A DNA stretch of 64,000 bases from Bacillus aerolatus. GTDB taxonomy: Bacteria; Bacillota; Bacilli; Bacillales; Domibacillaceae. A program made the translations under genes and the position numbers. Numbering within the stretch: the stretch's first letter is position 1; each line of letters opens with the position of its first letter. This document shows positions 54,036 to 63,131 of this stretch, piece by piece. The notes beneath the pieces were generated by a model. That model searched no databases. It worked only from the letters and a program-made list of their open reading frames with translations, and had not been told where the DNA came from. Location: NCBI RefSeq assembly GCF_009183655.1, contig NZ_WEIO01000002.1, forward strand, positions 372,001-436,000, written 5' to 3'.

Positions 54036-55181
54036 GTGAAATTTATACATACAGCAGACTGGCATTTAGGCAAGCTCGTACATGGGGTTTATATGACAGA
54101 AGAACAACGGGAAGTATTGCATCAGTTTGCCAAAGTAGTAGAAGAAGAGAAGCCGGATGCCGTCGTGATTGCCGGCGACTTATACGACAGGTCTATTCCG
54201 CCGACGAGTGCGGTAGAGCTGCTGAATGAAATGTTGTTTAAAATAAATATAGAACTGGAAACGCCGATTGTGGCCATTTCAGGCAACCATGACAGCTCGG
54301 AGCGGCTTTCGTTCGGTTCTTCTTGGTTTCAGCACAGCAAATTTTATTTAAAAGGCAAAGTTGATGATCAATTTTCACCTGTCCGGGTCAATGGAGTGAA
54401 CTTTTATTGTGTGCCTTATGCAGAGCCGGGGGTAATTCGGCAGCTGCTGGGGGATGATTCCGTTCATTCCCATCAGGAAGCGATGAAGGCACTTATAGGA
54501 AAAATAGAAAAAGAAATGGATCATCGGGAAGTGAATGTCTTTGTCGGCCATGCCTTCGTTTTAGGCGGGAAAACATCCGAATCGGAAAGAACATTGTCGG
54601 TCGGAGGATCAGGCTGTGTTGGAGCCGAGTTATTTGCTCCGTTTCATTACACAGCACTTGGCCACTTGCATAGCCCGGATGCCATCAATCATGAAACGGT
54701 CCGCTATTCTGGTTCTCTTCTAAAATATTCTTTTTCTGAAGCGAAACAGCGTAAAAGTATTTCAGTTGTTACGATCGAAGAAGGAGGCGCTTTTTCGATC
54801 GAAGAAAAAACACTTATGCCTAAAAGGGATATGCGTGAAATTGAAGGTACGTTGGAAGAGCTGCTTGATCCATCCCGTATTCAAAAAGAACAGGCAGAGG
54901 ATTATTTAAAAATTACCCTTCACGACCGGGGAGCTATCATTGATCCAATGGGGAAACTGAGACAGGCTTATCCGAATATTCTTCACTTGGAAAGACAAAT
55001 TGATATATTGGATCAGCGTAAAAAAGAAGGTTACGAAATGAAACGTGAGGGGAAAAAGTCGGACATTGACCTTTTTGCCGATTTCTACAGCCAGATGACG
55101 ACTGATTCTTTTACTGCTGAAAAAAGAAAAATAATGGAGAGGGTCATTCAAGAGGCCCGTCTGGAGGCGGATCAAAAATGA
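54036..55181 (+). CDS. sbcD: exonuclease subunit SbcD
   Basis: 381 residues from GTG 6 nt after AGAGGTG; another GTG at 54027 lies within that ribosome site. Phosphoesterase motifs KFIHTADWHLGK, IAGDLYDRSIPP, SGNHDS, GHAF and LGHLHSP bind two metal ions. With SbcC it forms the nuclease that opens DNA hairpins and protein-blocked ends. Overlaps sbcC by 4 bp. Confidence 0.95.
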   Translation: MKFIHTADWHLGKLVHGVYMTEEQREVLHQFAKVVEEEKPDAVVIAGDLYDRSIPPTSAVELLNEMLFKINIELETPIVAISGNHDSSERLSFGSSWFQHSKFYLKGKVDDQFSPVRVNGVNFYCVPYAEPGVIRQLLGDDSVHSHQEAMKALIGKIEKEMDHREVNVFVGHAFVLGGKTSESERTLSVGGSGCVGAELFAPFHYTALGHLHSPDAINHETVRYSGSLLKYSFSEAKQRKSISVVTIEEGGAFSIEEKTLMPKRDMREIEGTLEELLDPSRIQKEQAEDYLKITLHDRGAIIDPMGKLRQAYPNILHLERQIDILDQRKKEGYEMKREGKKSDIDLFADFYSQMTTDSFTAEKRKIMERVIQEARLEADQK

Positions 55182-58100
55182 AGCCAATTAAATTAATAAT
55201 GCAGGCATTCGGTCCTTATGCCGGCAAGGAAGAAATAGATTTTGGCAAACTGGAAAACCGAACAATGTTTGTTATTTCCGGCAAAACCGGCTCGGGTAAA
55301 ACAACGATTTTTGATGGCATCAGTTTCGCTGTTTACGGCCGGGCCAGCGGAGAAGAAAGAGCAGGAACCGACTTGCGCAGCCAGTTTGCCCAAGACGATG
55401 TGTTAACTGAGGTGCAGCTTGAATTTTCATTAAAAAGCCGCAACTATCAAATTTACCGCTCTCCTCAGCAGGAGAAGAAAAAGGAGCGCGGAGAAGGCTT
55501 CCGGACAATTACAGCAAAAGCGGAACTTTATGAAATAAGTGATGATGGAAATAAAAAACTGCTCGCGGCAAATGTTCGCGACGTCGATGAAAAAATAAAA
55601 GAGATCGTTCAGCTTGATGCCAATCAATTCAGGCAAATCTTAATGATTCCCCAAGGTGAGTTTAGAAAGCTGCTTGTTTCTGACAGCAAGGAGAAAGAGA
55701 AAGTGCTGCAGCGCCTGTTCCATACACAGTTTTATAAATTAATAGAAGAAAAGCTAAAGCGAAAAGCGGCTGATTTGGAGAAAAAAGTGGAAAGCGGGCT
55801 GAAAGAACGAGCTCAATTATTAGACAGCATAGAGCCAGCAACTGAAGAAATGACGGAGTTGCTTAAGCAGGATCCCCGTAATGAAACAGCCGTGCTTTCC
55901 CAATTAAAAGCAGAAATCAACTTCTTAACGAAAAGATTAAATGTGATTAAAGAAATGATTGATCAGCAGCGTGCCGCACGCGATGAACTTAATCAAAATA
56001 TTCATCAGGCAAGGCACATAATCAAACAAATGGCACGAAAAGAAGAATTGGAAGCGGAGAAAAAGGAACTGGAATATAGAAAGCCTGCTATCAAGAAAAA
56101 GGCAGAAGAAATTGAATGGGCTGAGAAAGCACAACAGCTTGAGCAGCAAGAAGAATTGTGCATGAAATTGAAAAAAGATCTCGATGAAGACGAAAAGAGA
56201 GCGGAAGAAACTAAAATAACGTATGTGAAAAATCAAAAGGCTCGTGAAACAGCCGTTTTGCAATGGCAAGCAGAAATTGCCAAAGAGACGGATAGAGAAA
56301 AGGCTGCAGAAGATTTAAGCAGGCTGCTGGCTTTAAAAGAAGCCGTCTATTCACTTGAAGAAGAAAAAGATATGCTCAACCGGCTGAGTGATCAAATGAA
56401 AGCGCATGAGCAAACGAGAGAAACACTTTCAGCCCGGTACATAGAAATAGAAATTAAAATGGAAAAGCTGGATAAGGACTTAGCTTCACTCGACAGCTGG
56501 CAGCAGACGCTTTACGAAGAAGAAAAGAAAAAACAGTTGGCTGAAACACAAGTGAAACTGCTCGGCAAAGTTGAAAAAGTGAATGGACAAGTTGAGCGTT
56601 TAACGGTGCGGGAAAAGCAGCTTGAGCAACAAAATGAAGAGGAAAAGCAATTGCTTGCATCAGCAAAAGCGAATATGGAAGAGCTCGAAACAAATTGGCA
56701 AAAGCAGCAGGCAGGCATGCTTGCGCAGTCGTTAACTGCGGACGAACCATGTGCCGTCTGCGGCTCTACAGAGCACCCACACCCGGCTAAAGCCCATGCG
56801 GATGCGCCTGCGAAAGAAGAAATAGAAGCAGCTAAGCAGGAAGCGGCCCAGATTGAAGCGAAACAGCAGAAAGTCGCAAGCGAACTTACTAGTATTCAAA
56901 TCCATTTACAAAAAGAAGAGGAAGCAATGGATGAGCTCTTGCAAGAAGCTGCCGAGAATGGTTTGCAAGTGAATCAAAGGGATAAAGCCGGACAAATGCA
57001 GCAGCTGCTTGCTGTTCAAAAAGCGGCTGAAAAAGCTATGCAACAAGCAAAAAAGAAGTTGCAGGAAAAAACAGAATGGTTAGAAGAACGCGGCCGGCTG
57101 AATATCCGATGGAAAGAACTGCGTGAGGAATTAACGAACTGCCAGCAGCAGGAGGCAAAAGTGCGCGAATTATATGCCGGCAAGCAGTCGCAAGTAGAGG
57201 GGATGCTGAAGAATATCCCCGAATCAATCCGGCAAAAAGATGCATATGAACTTGCGGCAAAGCAAGCGGAAAGAAAGAAGCTCCAGTTAGCAGAACAATT
57301 AGAAGTTGCTGTACAAAGAAAACAAGCGGCAGAAACGATGCTGGCGGCGACGGAAGCAGGTTTAAACGAAATACGAAGTACGATCACTCAGCAAAATGAG
57401 CGGCTGGCGACTGAACGCATGCGGTTTAAACAGCTGATGGAAGAACACGAATTCAAAGATTTCAAGCATTACTCATCCAGCAAACGGACCACTGCTGAAC
57501 AAAGGCAGTTGCAGGACGATATTAACTCATTTAATGAGCAATTCCGTTCAACATCTGATAGGCTGCGAGAAATTACTGAAAACCTTGCCGATATCGAAAA
57601 GCCAAAACTTTCTCATTTACTAGCAAAAAAAGAAGAAATCGACGATCAAATAGCTGAACAAGATAAAGAAAGGCTCACAGTCAACAACTTGATCAGTAAT
57701 TGCCAGCGAATTGAAGACCGAGTAGAGGTGATCAATGAGCATTTGCAAGGCTTGGAACAGGAATATAGTGTCATAGGCCACCTTTATGATATGGCTCACG
57801 GCAGAAATGTGCACAAGTTAACATTTGAAAGATTCGTACTTGCTTCTTTTCTCGATGACATTTTGTTGGTAGCAAATGAACGGCTTGTCAAAATGACTAG
57901 CGGCCGCTACACGATGCACCGGAAGAAAGACCGGGCAAAAGGCAATGCGCAAAGCGGGTTGGAACTGCTGATTTTTGACCAATACACAGGACAAGAAAGA
58001 CACGTTAAAACATTGTCGGGTGGAGAGAGTTTTAAAGCGGCGCTCGCACTTGCCCTCGGCCTGGCCGAAATCGTGCAGCAATACGCGGGCGGTGTTTCGC

Positions 58101-58315
58101 TGGAAACAATGTTTATTGATGAAGGGTTCGGCACACTTGACCCAGAGTCGCTTGATCAGGCTATTGAAGCGTTAATGGAAATCCAAGATTCGGGAAGGCT
58201 CGTCGGCGTCATATCCCATGTGCCGGAGCTGAAAGAAAGGATTGACGCCCGCCTGGAAGTCGTTTCTACCCAAAGCGGAAGCTATACACAATTTCAGCTT
58301 TTTTCTTTAGCATAA
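55178..58315 (+). CDS. sbcC: exonuclease ATPase subunit SbcC
   Basis: 1045 residues. Walker A GKTGSGKTT is at 35-43, long coiled coils flank the zinc hook CAVC (Cys525, Cys528), and the C-terminal lobe holds TLSGGESFKAALALALGLAE and the Walker B FIDEGFGTLD. This is a complete Rad50-like protein. The start ATG overlaps the sbcD stop, so translation is coupled and the complex made in balance. Confidence 0.96.
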   Translation: MKPIKLIMQAFGPYAGKEEIDFGKLENRTMFVISGKTGSGKTTIFDGISFAVYGRASGEERAGTDLRSQFAQDDVLTEVQLEFSLKSRNYQIYRSPQQEKKKERGEGFRTITAKAELYEISDDGNKKLLAANVRDVDEKIKEIVQLDANQFRQILMIPQGEFRKLLVSDSKEKEKVLQRLFHTQFYKLIEEKLKRKAADLEKKVESGLKERAQLLDSIEPATEEMTELLKQDPRNETAVLSQLKAEINFLTKRLNVIKEMIDQQRAARDELNQNIHQARHIIKQMARKEELEAEKKELEYRKPAIKKKAEEIEWAEKAQQLEQQEELCMKLKKDLDEDEKRAEETKITYVKNQKARETAVLQWQAEIAKETDREKAAEDLSRLLALKEAVYSLEEEKDMLNRLSDQMKAHEQTRETLSARYIEIEIKMEKLDKDLASLDSWQQTLYEEEKKKQLAETQVKLLGKVEKVNGQVERLTVREKQLEQQNEEEKQLLASAKANMEELETNWQKQQAGMLAQSLTADEPCAVCGSTEHPHPAKAHADAPAKEEIEAAKQEAAQIEAKQQKVASELTSIQIHLQKEEEAMDELLQEAAENGLQVNQRDKAGQMQQLLAVQKAAEKAMQQAKKKLQEKTEWLEERGRLNIRWKELREELTNCQQQEAKVRELYAGKQSQVEGMLKNIPESIRQKDAYELAAKQAERKKLQLAEQLEVAVQRKQAAETMLAATEAGLNEIRSTITQQNERLATERMRFKQLMEEHEFKDFKHYSSSKRTTAEQRQLQDDINSFNEQFRSTSDRLREITENLADIEKPKLSHLLAKKEEIDDQIAEQDKERLTVNNLISNCQRIEDRVEVINEHLQGLEQEYSVIGHLYDMAHGRNVHKLTFERFVLASFLDDILLVANERLVKMTSGRYTMHRKKDRAKGNAQSGLELLIFDQYTGQERHVKTLSGGESFKAALALALGLAEIVQQYAGGVSLETMFIDEGFGTLDPESLDQAIEALMEIQDSGRLVGVISHVPELKERIDARLEVVSTQSGSYTQFQLFSLA

Positions 58316-58433
58316 AATGAGTAAGACGTTCATAAATTGTTCAGAATAGTGAAAGGTTTGCCATTGAGTTCTGCCTGTATGTACAATACCATTGATAGGT
58401 AGAGATATCATAATACTGCAGGAGGGAAACGAA

Positions 58434-59024
58434 TTGAAATTATCTCGCTTTTATTTATTGATTGCTTCTATATCCATTCTTCTACTTATTGCTGGTTGCA
58501 GCAACAGTGCGTTTGAAGGCAATATGGATGTTAAGATGCAAGACTTTGAACATACGAATCAAAATAACGAAAAAGTGAGCCTCGAAGATTTAAAAGGAAA
58601 AGTGTGGATTGCCGATTTAATTTTTACAAATTGTACGACTGTATGCCAGCCAATGACAAAAAATATGACAGATCTTCAAAAAATGCTTGAGGAAGAAGGC
58701 ATTGAAGATTATCGCATGGTTTCATTTAGTGTTGATCCAGAAGTAGATACACCTGAAAAATTAAAGGAATACATTTCTTATTACGACGCAGATGAAAAAA
58801 AGTGGGACTTGTTGACGGGGTATGAACCGGAATATATTCGAGAGTTTGCCGAAAAGAATTTCCAGACACTCGCTGTCCCGGATCCTAACTCTAATCAAGT
58901 CATGCATGGAACAAGCTTTTACTTAGTTAATAAAGAAGGAACAGTCGTAAAAAATTACAGTGGAGCAGAAGATGTCCCTTTTGAAGAAATTGTGCAAGAT
59001 GTAAAAACATTAGTTGAAGAATAG
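58434..59024 (+). CDS. SCO1/SenC-type copper-binding lipoprotein
   Basis: 196 residues from TTG 7 nt after AGGAGGG. Lipoprotein signal peptide with lipobox LIAGC near residue 21. Thioredoxin fold with the copper-binding FTNCTTVCQPM (CxxxC) and the distant His in VMHGTSFYLV. It delivers copper to cytochrome c oxidase subunit II or acts as a thiol oxidoreductase on the outer membrane surface. Corresponds to B. subtilis YpmQ. Confidence 0.93.
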   Translation: MKLSRFYLLIASISILLLIAGCSNSAFEGNMDVKMQDFEHTNQNNEKVSLEDLKGKVWIADLIFTNCTTVCQPMTKNMTDLQKMLEEEGIEDYRMVSFSVDPEVDTPEKLKEYISYYDADEKKWDLLTGYEPEYIREFAEKNFQTLAVPDPNSNQVMHGTSFYLVNKEGTVVKNYSGAEDVPFEEIVQDVKTLVEE

Positions 59025-59043
59025 TAAAGAAACTGTCTTAAAA

Positions 59044-59094
59044 GAAGCTGACCCATAAGTGCCTGGCACCTTGCTTATGGGGCCAGCTTTTTTT
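59044..59094 (+). terminator. intrinsic terminator after the SCO gene
   Basis: AGCTG-ACCCATAAG pairs with CTTATGGGG-CCAGCT with a small bulge, followed by seven T. A 13-nt loop contains TGCC/GGCA. Confidence 0.82.
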
Positions 59095-59210
59095 CATACA
59101 AAGAAAAAATAATTTGAGTTGAGTGAATAATTGTTTCAGAAACATGTCAATAAAAAGTAAAAAACAAGTCTTGACTTTACAATATTAACAAAAAATTCAC
59201 AATTATTTAA

Positions 59211-59248
59211 TTGATTTTTTCGCCTAATTTGTGTAAGATAATTACACA
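59211..59248 (+). promoter_or_regulatory. promoter with overlapping 19-bp palindrome
   Basis: TTGATT and TAAGAT are spaced by 17 bp. TGTGTAA-GATAA-TTACACA (59230-59248) is a perfect inverted repeat covering the -10, so a repressor site is likely. It somewhat resembles Rex and FNR sites without matching either. Confidence 0.6.
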
Positions 59249-59285
59249 GGAATTTTTCTGAAAATTTCAAAAAGGGGTGAATTTT

Positions 59286-59465
59286 ATGAACTACGGCGTT
59301 TACAAGTTCGGATCGTTCAATCAAATTAAGTGTGAGTGCGGGTGGGAAGGAGTCCGTGCTGATTTAAGAAAAGCATTCGTTGTTCTTGAACAAACTAAGT
59401 GCGGCTCCATTTTCGATGCGGAAGACGTATATATTTGTCCGAATTGCGATTCAAGAAAATATTAA
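59286..59465 (+). CDS. small zinc-ribbon-like protein
   Basis: 59 residues, ATG 6 nt after AGGGGTG. KCECGWEG near residue 18 and ICPNCDSRKY at the end give two Cys pairs that could hold one zinc ion; a further Cys lies in TKCGSIF. No signal peptide. No named family recognised. It has its own promoter with a palindromic operator and its own terminator, so it is a free-standing regulated gene. Confidence 0.75.
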   Translation: MNYGVYKFGSFNQIKCECGWEGVRADLRKAFVVLEQTKCGSIFDAEDVYICPNCDSRKY

Positions 59466-59556
59466 TATTCTCCCGATTGTTAGCCTTCTAGTATCCATTT
59501 CCCATATGCCTGCCAATCTATTTGATTGTCTGCTAATTTATTCACTTTCAGCCTTT

Positions 59557-59592
59557 AAACGGAGCGTGCCATTTCCGGCAGCTCCGTTTTCC
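59557..59592 (+). terminator. intrinsic terminator
   Basis: AAACGGAGC pairs perfectly with GCTCCGTTT, with an inner GCC/GGC stem, followed by TTTTCC. Ends the zinc-ribbon gene. Confidence 0.88.
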
Positions 59593-59747
59593 TATTGGGG
59601 CAAAACATGGCTGTGTATGTATATTTATTATAAAAAATAAGTCGTACCTACACATAAACCAATAATTAATCAAAAATAGCTTTCAAGCAGAGAGCTACAA
59701 TACTATAATGTTTGTACAGAATGAAATCAATGAAAGAAAGTGGTTAT

Positions 59748-60986
59748 ATGGTAAAAGCAACTGGAAATTTCTTCGCTAAAGATTATGAATCGCTTGAAGT
59801 GCTCGCCGACTTGATCAGTGAAGAGCTTGAATGCCCAATTACAATAGAGGATGCGAATCACCGCATCATTGCTTACAGTCGCCACGAAGATGAAGTGGAC
59901 CCCGTCAGAATCGCGACGATTATGCGCAGGCGCGTGCCGGAAAATGTCATTAACAGCTTATGGAAAGTGGGCGCCATTCCCAAACTGTTTGAAACAGAAG
60001 AGCCGGTTGTCGTTCCCCGGATTGATCAGGTTGGACTTGGTGAACGAGTGGCCATTTCTGTGCGAAAATACAATGAGGTGGTCGGCTTCATCTGGGCGCA
60101 TCCACGAGTGTCATTCACTGAAGAGAAAATTATGATTTTGCAGGAAGCTTCTAAAGCTGTTAAAAATCAGCTTATTCAACATCAAAAGCAAAAAAAAGAA
60201 ACGGAAAAGAATTATCAAGAACTTTTCTGGAAATTGTTGACGGGCCATTTTACCCGGCTGCGGGACTTAGAACAAGTGAATGAACGCTACAAACTAAATT
60301 TAAAAGGGCCGCTCGCGGTCATTATTTTTGATTTCCCGCAGCCGATCAGTCAATCAATTGAGCGGCAAACGAATTATTTAGTGGAAACGATGCAGCAGCT
60401 GCCGATCGTGGCAAGAACATTTGACAATGAGCAAATGATTTTACTCGCGAGGCTGTCGGAAAAAAACAAGGAAAATAGTTTGGCTGATTTCATAAATAAT
60501 TTTATAGTTAAAATTAATGAACGCCAGCATATAGATGGAATTACAGCTGCTTCAGGAAGTGTAATTGACAATCCGCTCGAACTGTCAAAAAGTTATCAGG
60601 AAGCGCTGTACGTTTTGAAAATTAAGCAGCAATTTCCGCAGGCTGCTGCTTCTATTCATAGCTATGAAAAGTTAGGGGTATTTCAATTCATTGAAGACCT
60701 TGCCGCAATCAGAAAGCAATCTGGTTATGAGAATCCGATGATTACCAAACTGATGAAATATGACCGCGACCACCATTCAAATTTGCAGGAAACGATTTTT
60801 GTTTTTTTACAGCATGATGGCAATATGAATGATGCAGCGAAAGCGTTGCACATACATGCCAATACTCTTGCTTACCGTCTGAAAAGAATATCAGAAATAG
60901 CTGATATGAATTTAAAAGACGCCAATCAAAAAATCACTTTATACTTAGACTTGTTAATTAAACAATTAGAGGAAGTAAACTTGTAA
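59748..60986 (+). CDS. adeR: PucR/CdaR-family regulator of alanine dehydrogenase (AdeR)
   Basis: 412 residues from ATG behind AAAGTGG; earlier in-frame starts have no ribosome site. An N-terminal sensory (GAF-like) domain (SEELECPITIEDANHRIIAYS) precedes the C-terminal PucR helix-turn-helix (FLQHDGNMNDAAKALHIHAN, TLAYRLKRI). It lies directly upstream of ald and is codirectional, as adeR (yukF) and ald are neighbours in B. subtilis, where AdeR activates ald in response to alanine. Confidence 0.9.
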   Translation: MVKATGNFFAKDYESLEVLADLISEELECPITIEDANHRIIAYSRHEDEVDPVRIATIMRRRVPENVINSLWKVGAIPKLFETEEPVVVPRIDQVGLGERVAISVRKYNEVVGFIWAHPRVSFTEEKIMILQEASKAVKNQLIQHQKQKKETEKNYQELFWKLLTGHFTRLRDLEQVNERYKLNLKGPLAVIIFDFPQPISQSIERQTNYLVETMQQLPIVARTFDNEQMILLARLSEKNKENSLADFINNFIVKINERQHIDGITAASGSVIDNPLELSKSYQEALYVLKIKQQFPQAAASIHSYEKLGVFQFIEDLAAIRKQSGYENPMITKLMKYDRDHHSNLQETIFVFLQHDGNMNDAAKALHIHANTLAYRLKRISEIADMNLKDANQKITLYLDLLIKQLEEVNL

Positions 60987-61021
60987 AAAAACACAAAAAC
61001 ATCTCCCTGAATTTTTCTTTT

Positions 61022-61040
61022 ATAACGATGAAAACGTTAT
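61022..61040. promoter_or_regulatory. candidate AdeR operator upstream of ald
   Basis: ATAACG-ATGAAAA-CGTTAT is an inverted repeat with 6-bp arms about 50 bp before the ald start codon, where an activator would bind. Confidence 0.45.
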
Positions 61041-61088
61041 TAATATGTCATACTATATATGTATATCGAAAATAAGGGAGATGTTGAT

Positions 61089-62201
61089 ATGATTATTGGT
61101 GTTCCTAAAGAAGTTAAAAACAATGAGAATCGTGTAGCAATTACTCCGGCAGGCGTCACTACATTAGTTAGAGCAGGGCATAAAGTATTAGTAGAAAAAG
61201 ATGCAGGAATTGGAAGCGGTTTCACTAATGAAGAATATCAAGAGCTCGGTGCTGAAGTGATCGATTCAGCAAAAGACGTATGGGGACAAGCAGAAATGGT
61301 TCTGAAAGTAAAAGAACCAATCGAGTCGGAATACCAATATTTCCGTAAAGATTTACTTTTATTTACGTATCTTCACCTTGCAGCAGAACCTGCATTAACA
61401 AAAGCACTTGTAGAAAACGGCGTAACAGGCGTTGCTTATGAAACAGTATCGGTAAACCGTACACTTCCTTTACTTTCACCAATGAGTGAAGTAGCTGGCC
61501 GCATGGCAGCACAAATCGGTGCGCAATTCCTTGAGAAAAACAAAGGCGGTAAAGGTGTGCTTCTCGGCGGCGTGCCAGGCGTTAAGAAAAGTAAAGTTAC
61601 TGTAGTCGGCGGCGGAATGGTTGGAACGAACGCGGCGAAAATTGCTTCCGGTCTTGGAGCGGATGTTACAATTATTGACTTAAGTGCGGACCGTCTGCGC
61701 CAGCTTGAAGACATTTTTGGTTCAAGCGTGCAAACACTAATGTCCAGCCCATTCAACATTGCAGAAGCAGTGAAAGAATCTGACCTTGTTATCGGTGCAG
61801 TATTAATTCCAGGATCAAAAGCACCTAAACTTGTAACAGAAGAAATGGTAAAAACAATGTCACCAGGTTCTGTTATTGTTGACGTTGCAGTCGATCAAGG
61901 CGGTATTTTTGAAACAGTTGACCGCATTACAACACACGACAATCCGACTTATGAAAAACATGGCGTCGTTCACTATGCTGTAGCTAACATGCCTGGAGCA
62001 GTGCCACGCACATCAACTGTTGCTTTAACTAACGTGACGATTCCTTACGCCCTGCAAATTGCTAACAAAGGATTTGAAAGAGCGATTTCAGACAACCCTG
62101 CGTTAAAACTAGGAGTCAACACTCATAAAGGCCACGTAACTTACGAAGCGGTTGCAAAAGACCTTGGATACGACTTCACAGCAGTAGATGATTTAGCTTA
62201 A
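61089..62201 (+). CDS. ald: alanine dehydrogenase
   Basis: 370 residues from the ATG behind AAGGGAG; the frame extends upstream to 61059 without support. It begins [20 protein letters not shown], contains the NAD site [20 protein letters not shown] and ends [13 protein letters not shown]. It oxidises L-alanine to pyruvate and ammonia with NAD+, needed for growth on alanine and for sporulation. Very good codon use suggests high expression. Confidence 0.97.
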   Translation: MIIGVPKEVKNNENRVAITPAGVTTLVRAGHKVLVEKDAGIGSGFTNEEYQELGAEVIDSAKDVWGQAEMVLKVKEPIESEYQYFRKDLLLFTYLHLAAEPALTKALVENGVTGVAYETVSVNRTLPLLSPMSEVAGRMAAQIGAQFLEKNKGGKGVLLGGVPGVKKSKVTVVGGGMVGTNAAKIASGLGADVTIIDLSADRLRQLEDIFGSSVQTLMSSPFNIAEAVKESDLVIGAVLIPGSKAPKLVTEEMVKTMSPGSVIVDVAVDQGGIFETVDRITTHDNPTYEKHGVVHYAVANMPGAVPRTSTVALTNVTIPYALQIANKGFERAISDNPALKLGVNTHKGHVTYEAVAKDLGYDFTAVDDLA

Positions 62202-62209
62202 TTATTGCA

Positions 62210-62240
62210 AACCTTGTCATTACATGACAGGGTTTTTTTT
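62210..62240 (+). terminator. intrinsic terminator after ald
   Basis: AACCTTGTCAT pairs with ATGACAGGGTT over 11 bp (one G-U), followed by a long T-run. Confidence 0.93.
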
Positions 62241-62390
62241 ATATTTACAAATATAACATTTCAATTAAGTGCTGTTAAATGGCCTTTTTCGACAAAGGTT
62301 CTATGATATAATTTCTTTTAAGAAAAGAGATTTTTCCTAAATATAGAATGATTGAGGTTCAGTAAATTAGTAAAGGACAGGTGATGGCGC

Positions 62391-62936
62391 ATGGTTGTGA
62401 AAAGTTCATCAATCAAAACAGCCAATTTCATGAAACCTTTTACGATAATTATCTGCTTTATTTTGCTTTTTATTGGCCTGTCATTTTATTTTTATTACAA
62501 AGAACAAATGAACGAACTGGCTTATGCAGAAAAGATGGAAATGATCTACAAGAAAATGGATGAAACTGCGGTTAAAGCAGAGGCTGTCGTTTCCAGTTAT
62601 CCAATCGAGGGCAGTTTTGTGAATCGTCGCGGTGAGGGGATGGTAGCCGGAAAAAATAATTCGTTGCAATACTTCCAGGATAACGGAGTGATTGAAAAGC
62701 TCGAAAAGGAATCTGAAGAGTGCCATGATATGCTTTATGAGTTGGCGGAGCCGCCTGAAAGATTGACAGAAGCGTATTCTGTTCTGCTTGATGCTCACAT
62801 CACATACAAGCAATACATACAACTGGCGCTTCATCCACAAAAACAATCCGACAGCTTTATAAAGAAAGCAAGAAGTTTAAAAGAAGAATTAAACAGCCGT
62901 TTGATACTTGCTAAGAACAGAATAGCACAATTGTAA
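62391..62936 (+). CDS. hypothetical membrane-anchored protein
   Basis: 181 residues behind ACAGGTGATGG. One membrane helix (about 15-36, FTIIICFILLFIGLSFYFYY) near the N-terminus, then a mainly helical, probably extracytoplasmic domain with KMDETAVKAEAVVSSYPIEG and a charged C-terminus. No family recognised. Its own terminator follows, so it is a single-gene unit. Confidence 0.75.
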   Translation: MVVKSSSIKTANFMKPFTIIICFILLFIGLSFYFYYKEQMNELAYAEKMEMIYKKMDETAVKAEAVVSSYPIEGSFVNRRGEGMVAGKNNSLQYFQDNGVIEKLEKESEECHDMLYELAEPPERLTEAYSVLLDAHITYKQYIQLALHPQKQSDSFIKKARSLKEELNSRLILAKNRIAQL

Positions 62937-62966
62937 AAAGAATAATCCGCCGGGGCTATTCTTTTT
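62936..62966 (+). terminator. intrinsic terminator
   Basis: AAAAGAATA pairs with TATTCTTTT across a GC-rich 12-nt loop. Confidence 0.82.
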
Positions 62967-63086
62967 ATGGATGGAAGGATTAATTTTTTGAACATTTACA
63001 TTTTTTAAGTCAGCCGTTATAGAAACATGGACGCCGGTAATAATTTTAAGCTGCTTGGAAGTCTGAATTCAAAAAAGAATGTACAA

Positions 63087-63120
63087 AAAACAGCAGCTGA
63101 TGGGAAAACTGCTGTTTTTT
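63087..63120. terminator. intrinsic terminator of the symporter gene
   Basis: AAAACAGCAG and CTGCTGTTTT arms with a 12-nt loop; A/T runs on both sides allow use on the minus strand. Confidence 0.85.
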
Positions 63121-63131
63121 GTATATTACTA

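Noticed and set aside
55937-57387. Several long minus-strand frames opposite sbcC
   Set aside because: They are low-complexity shadows (Phe/Ser/Cys-rich) of the coiled-coil coding sequence.
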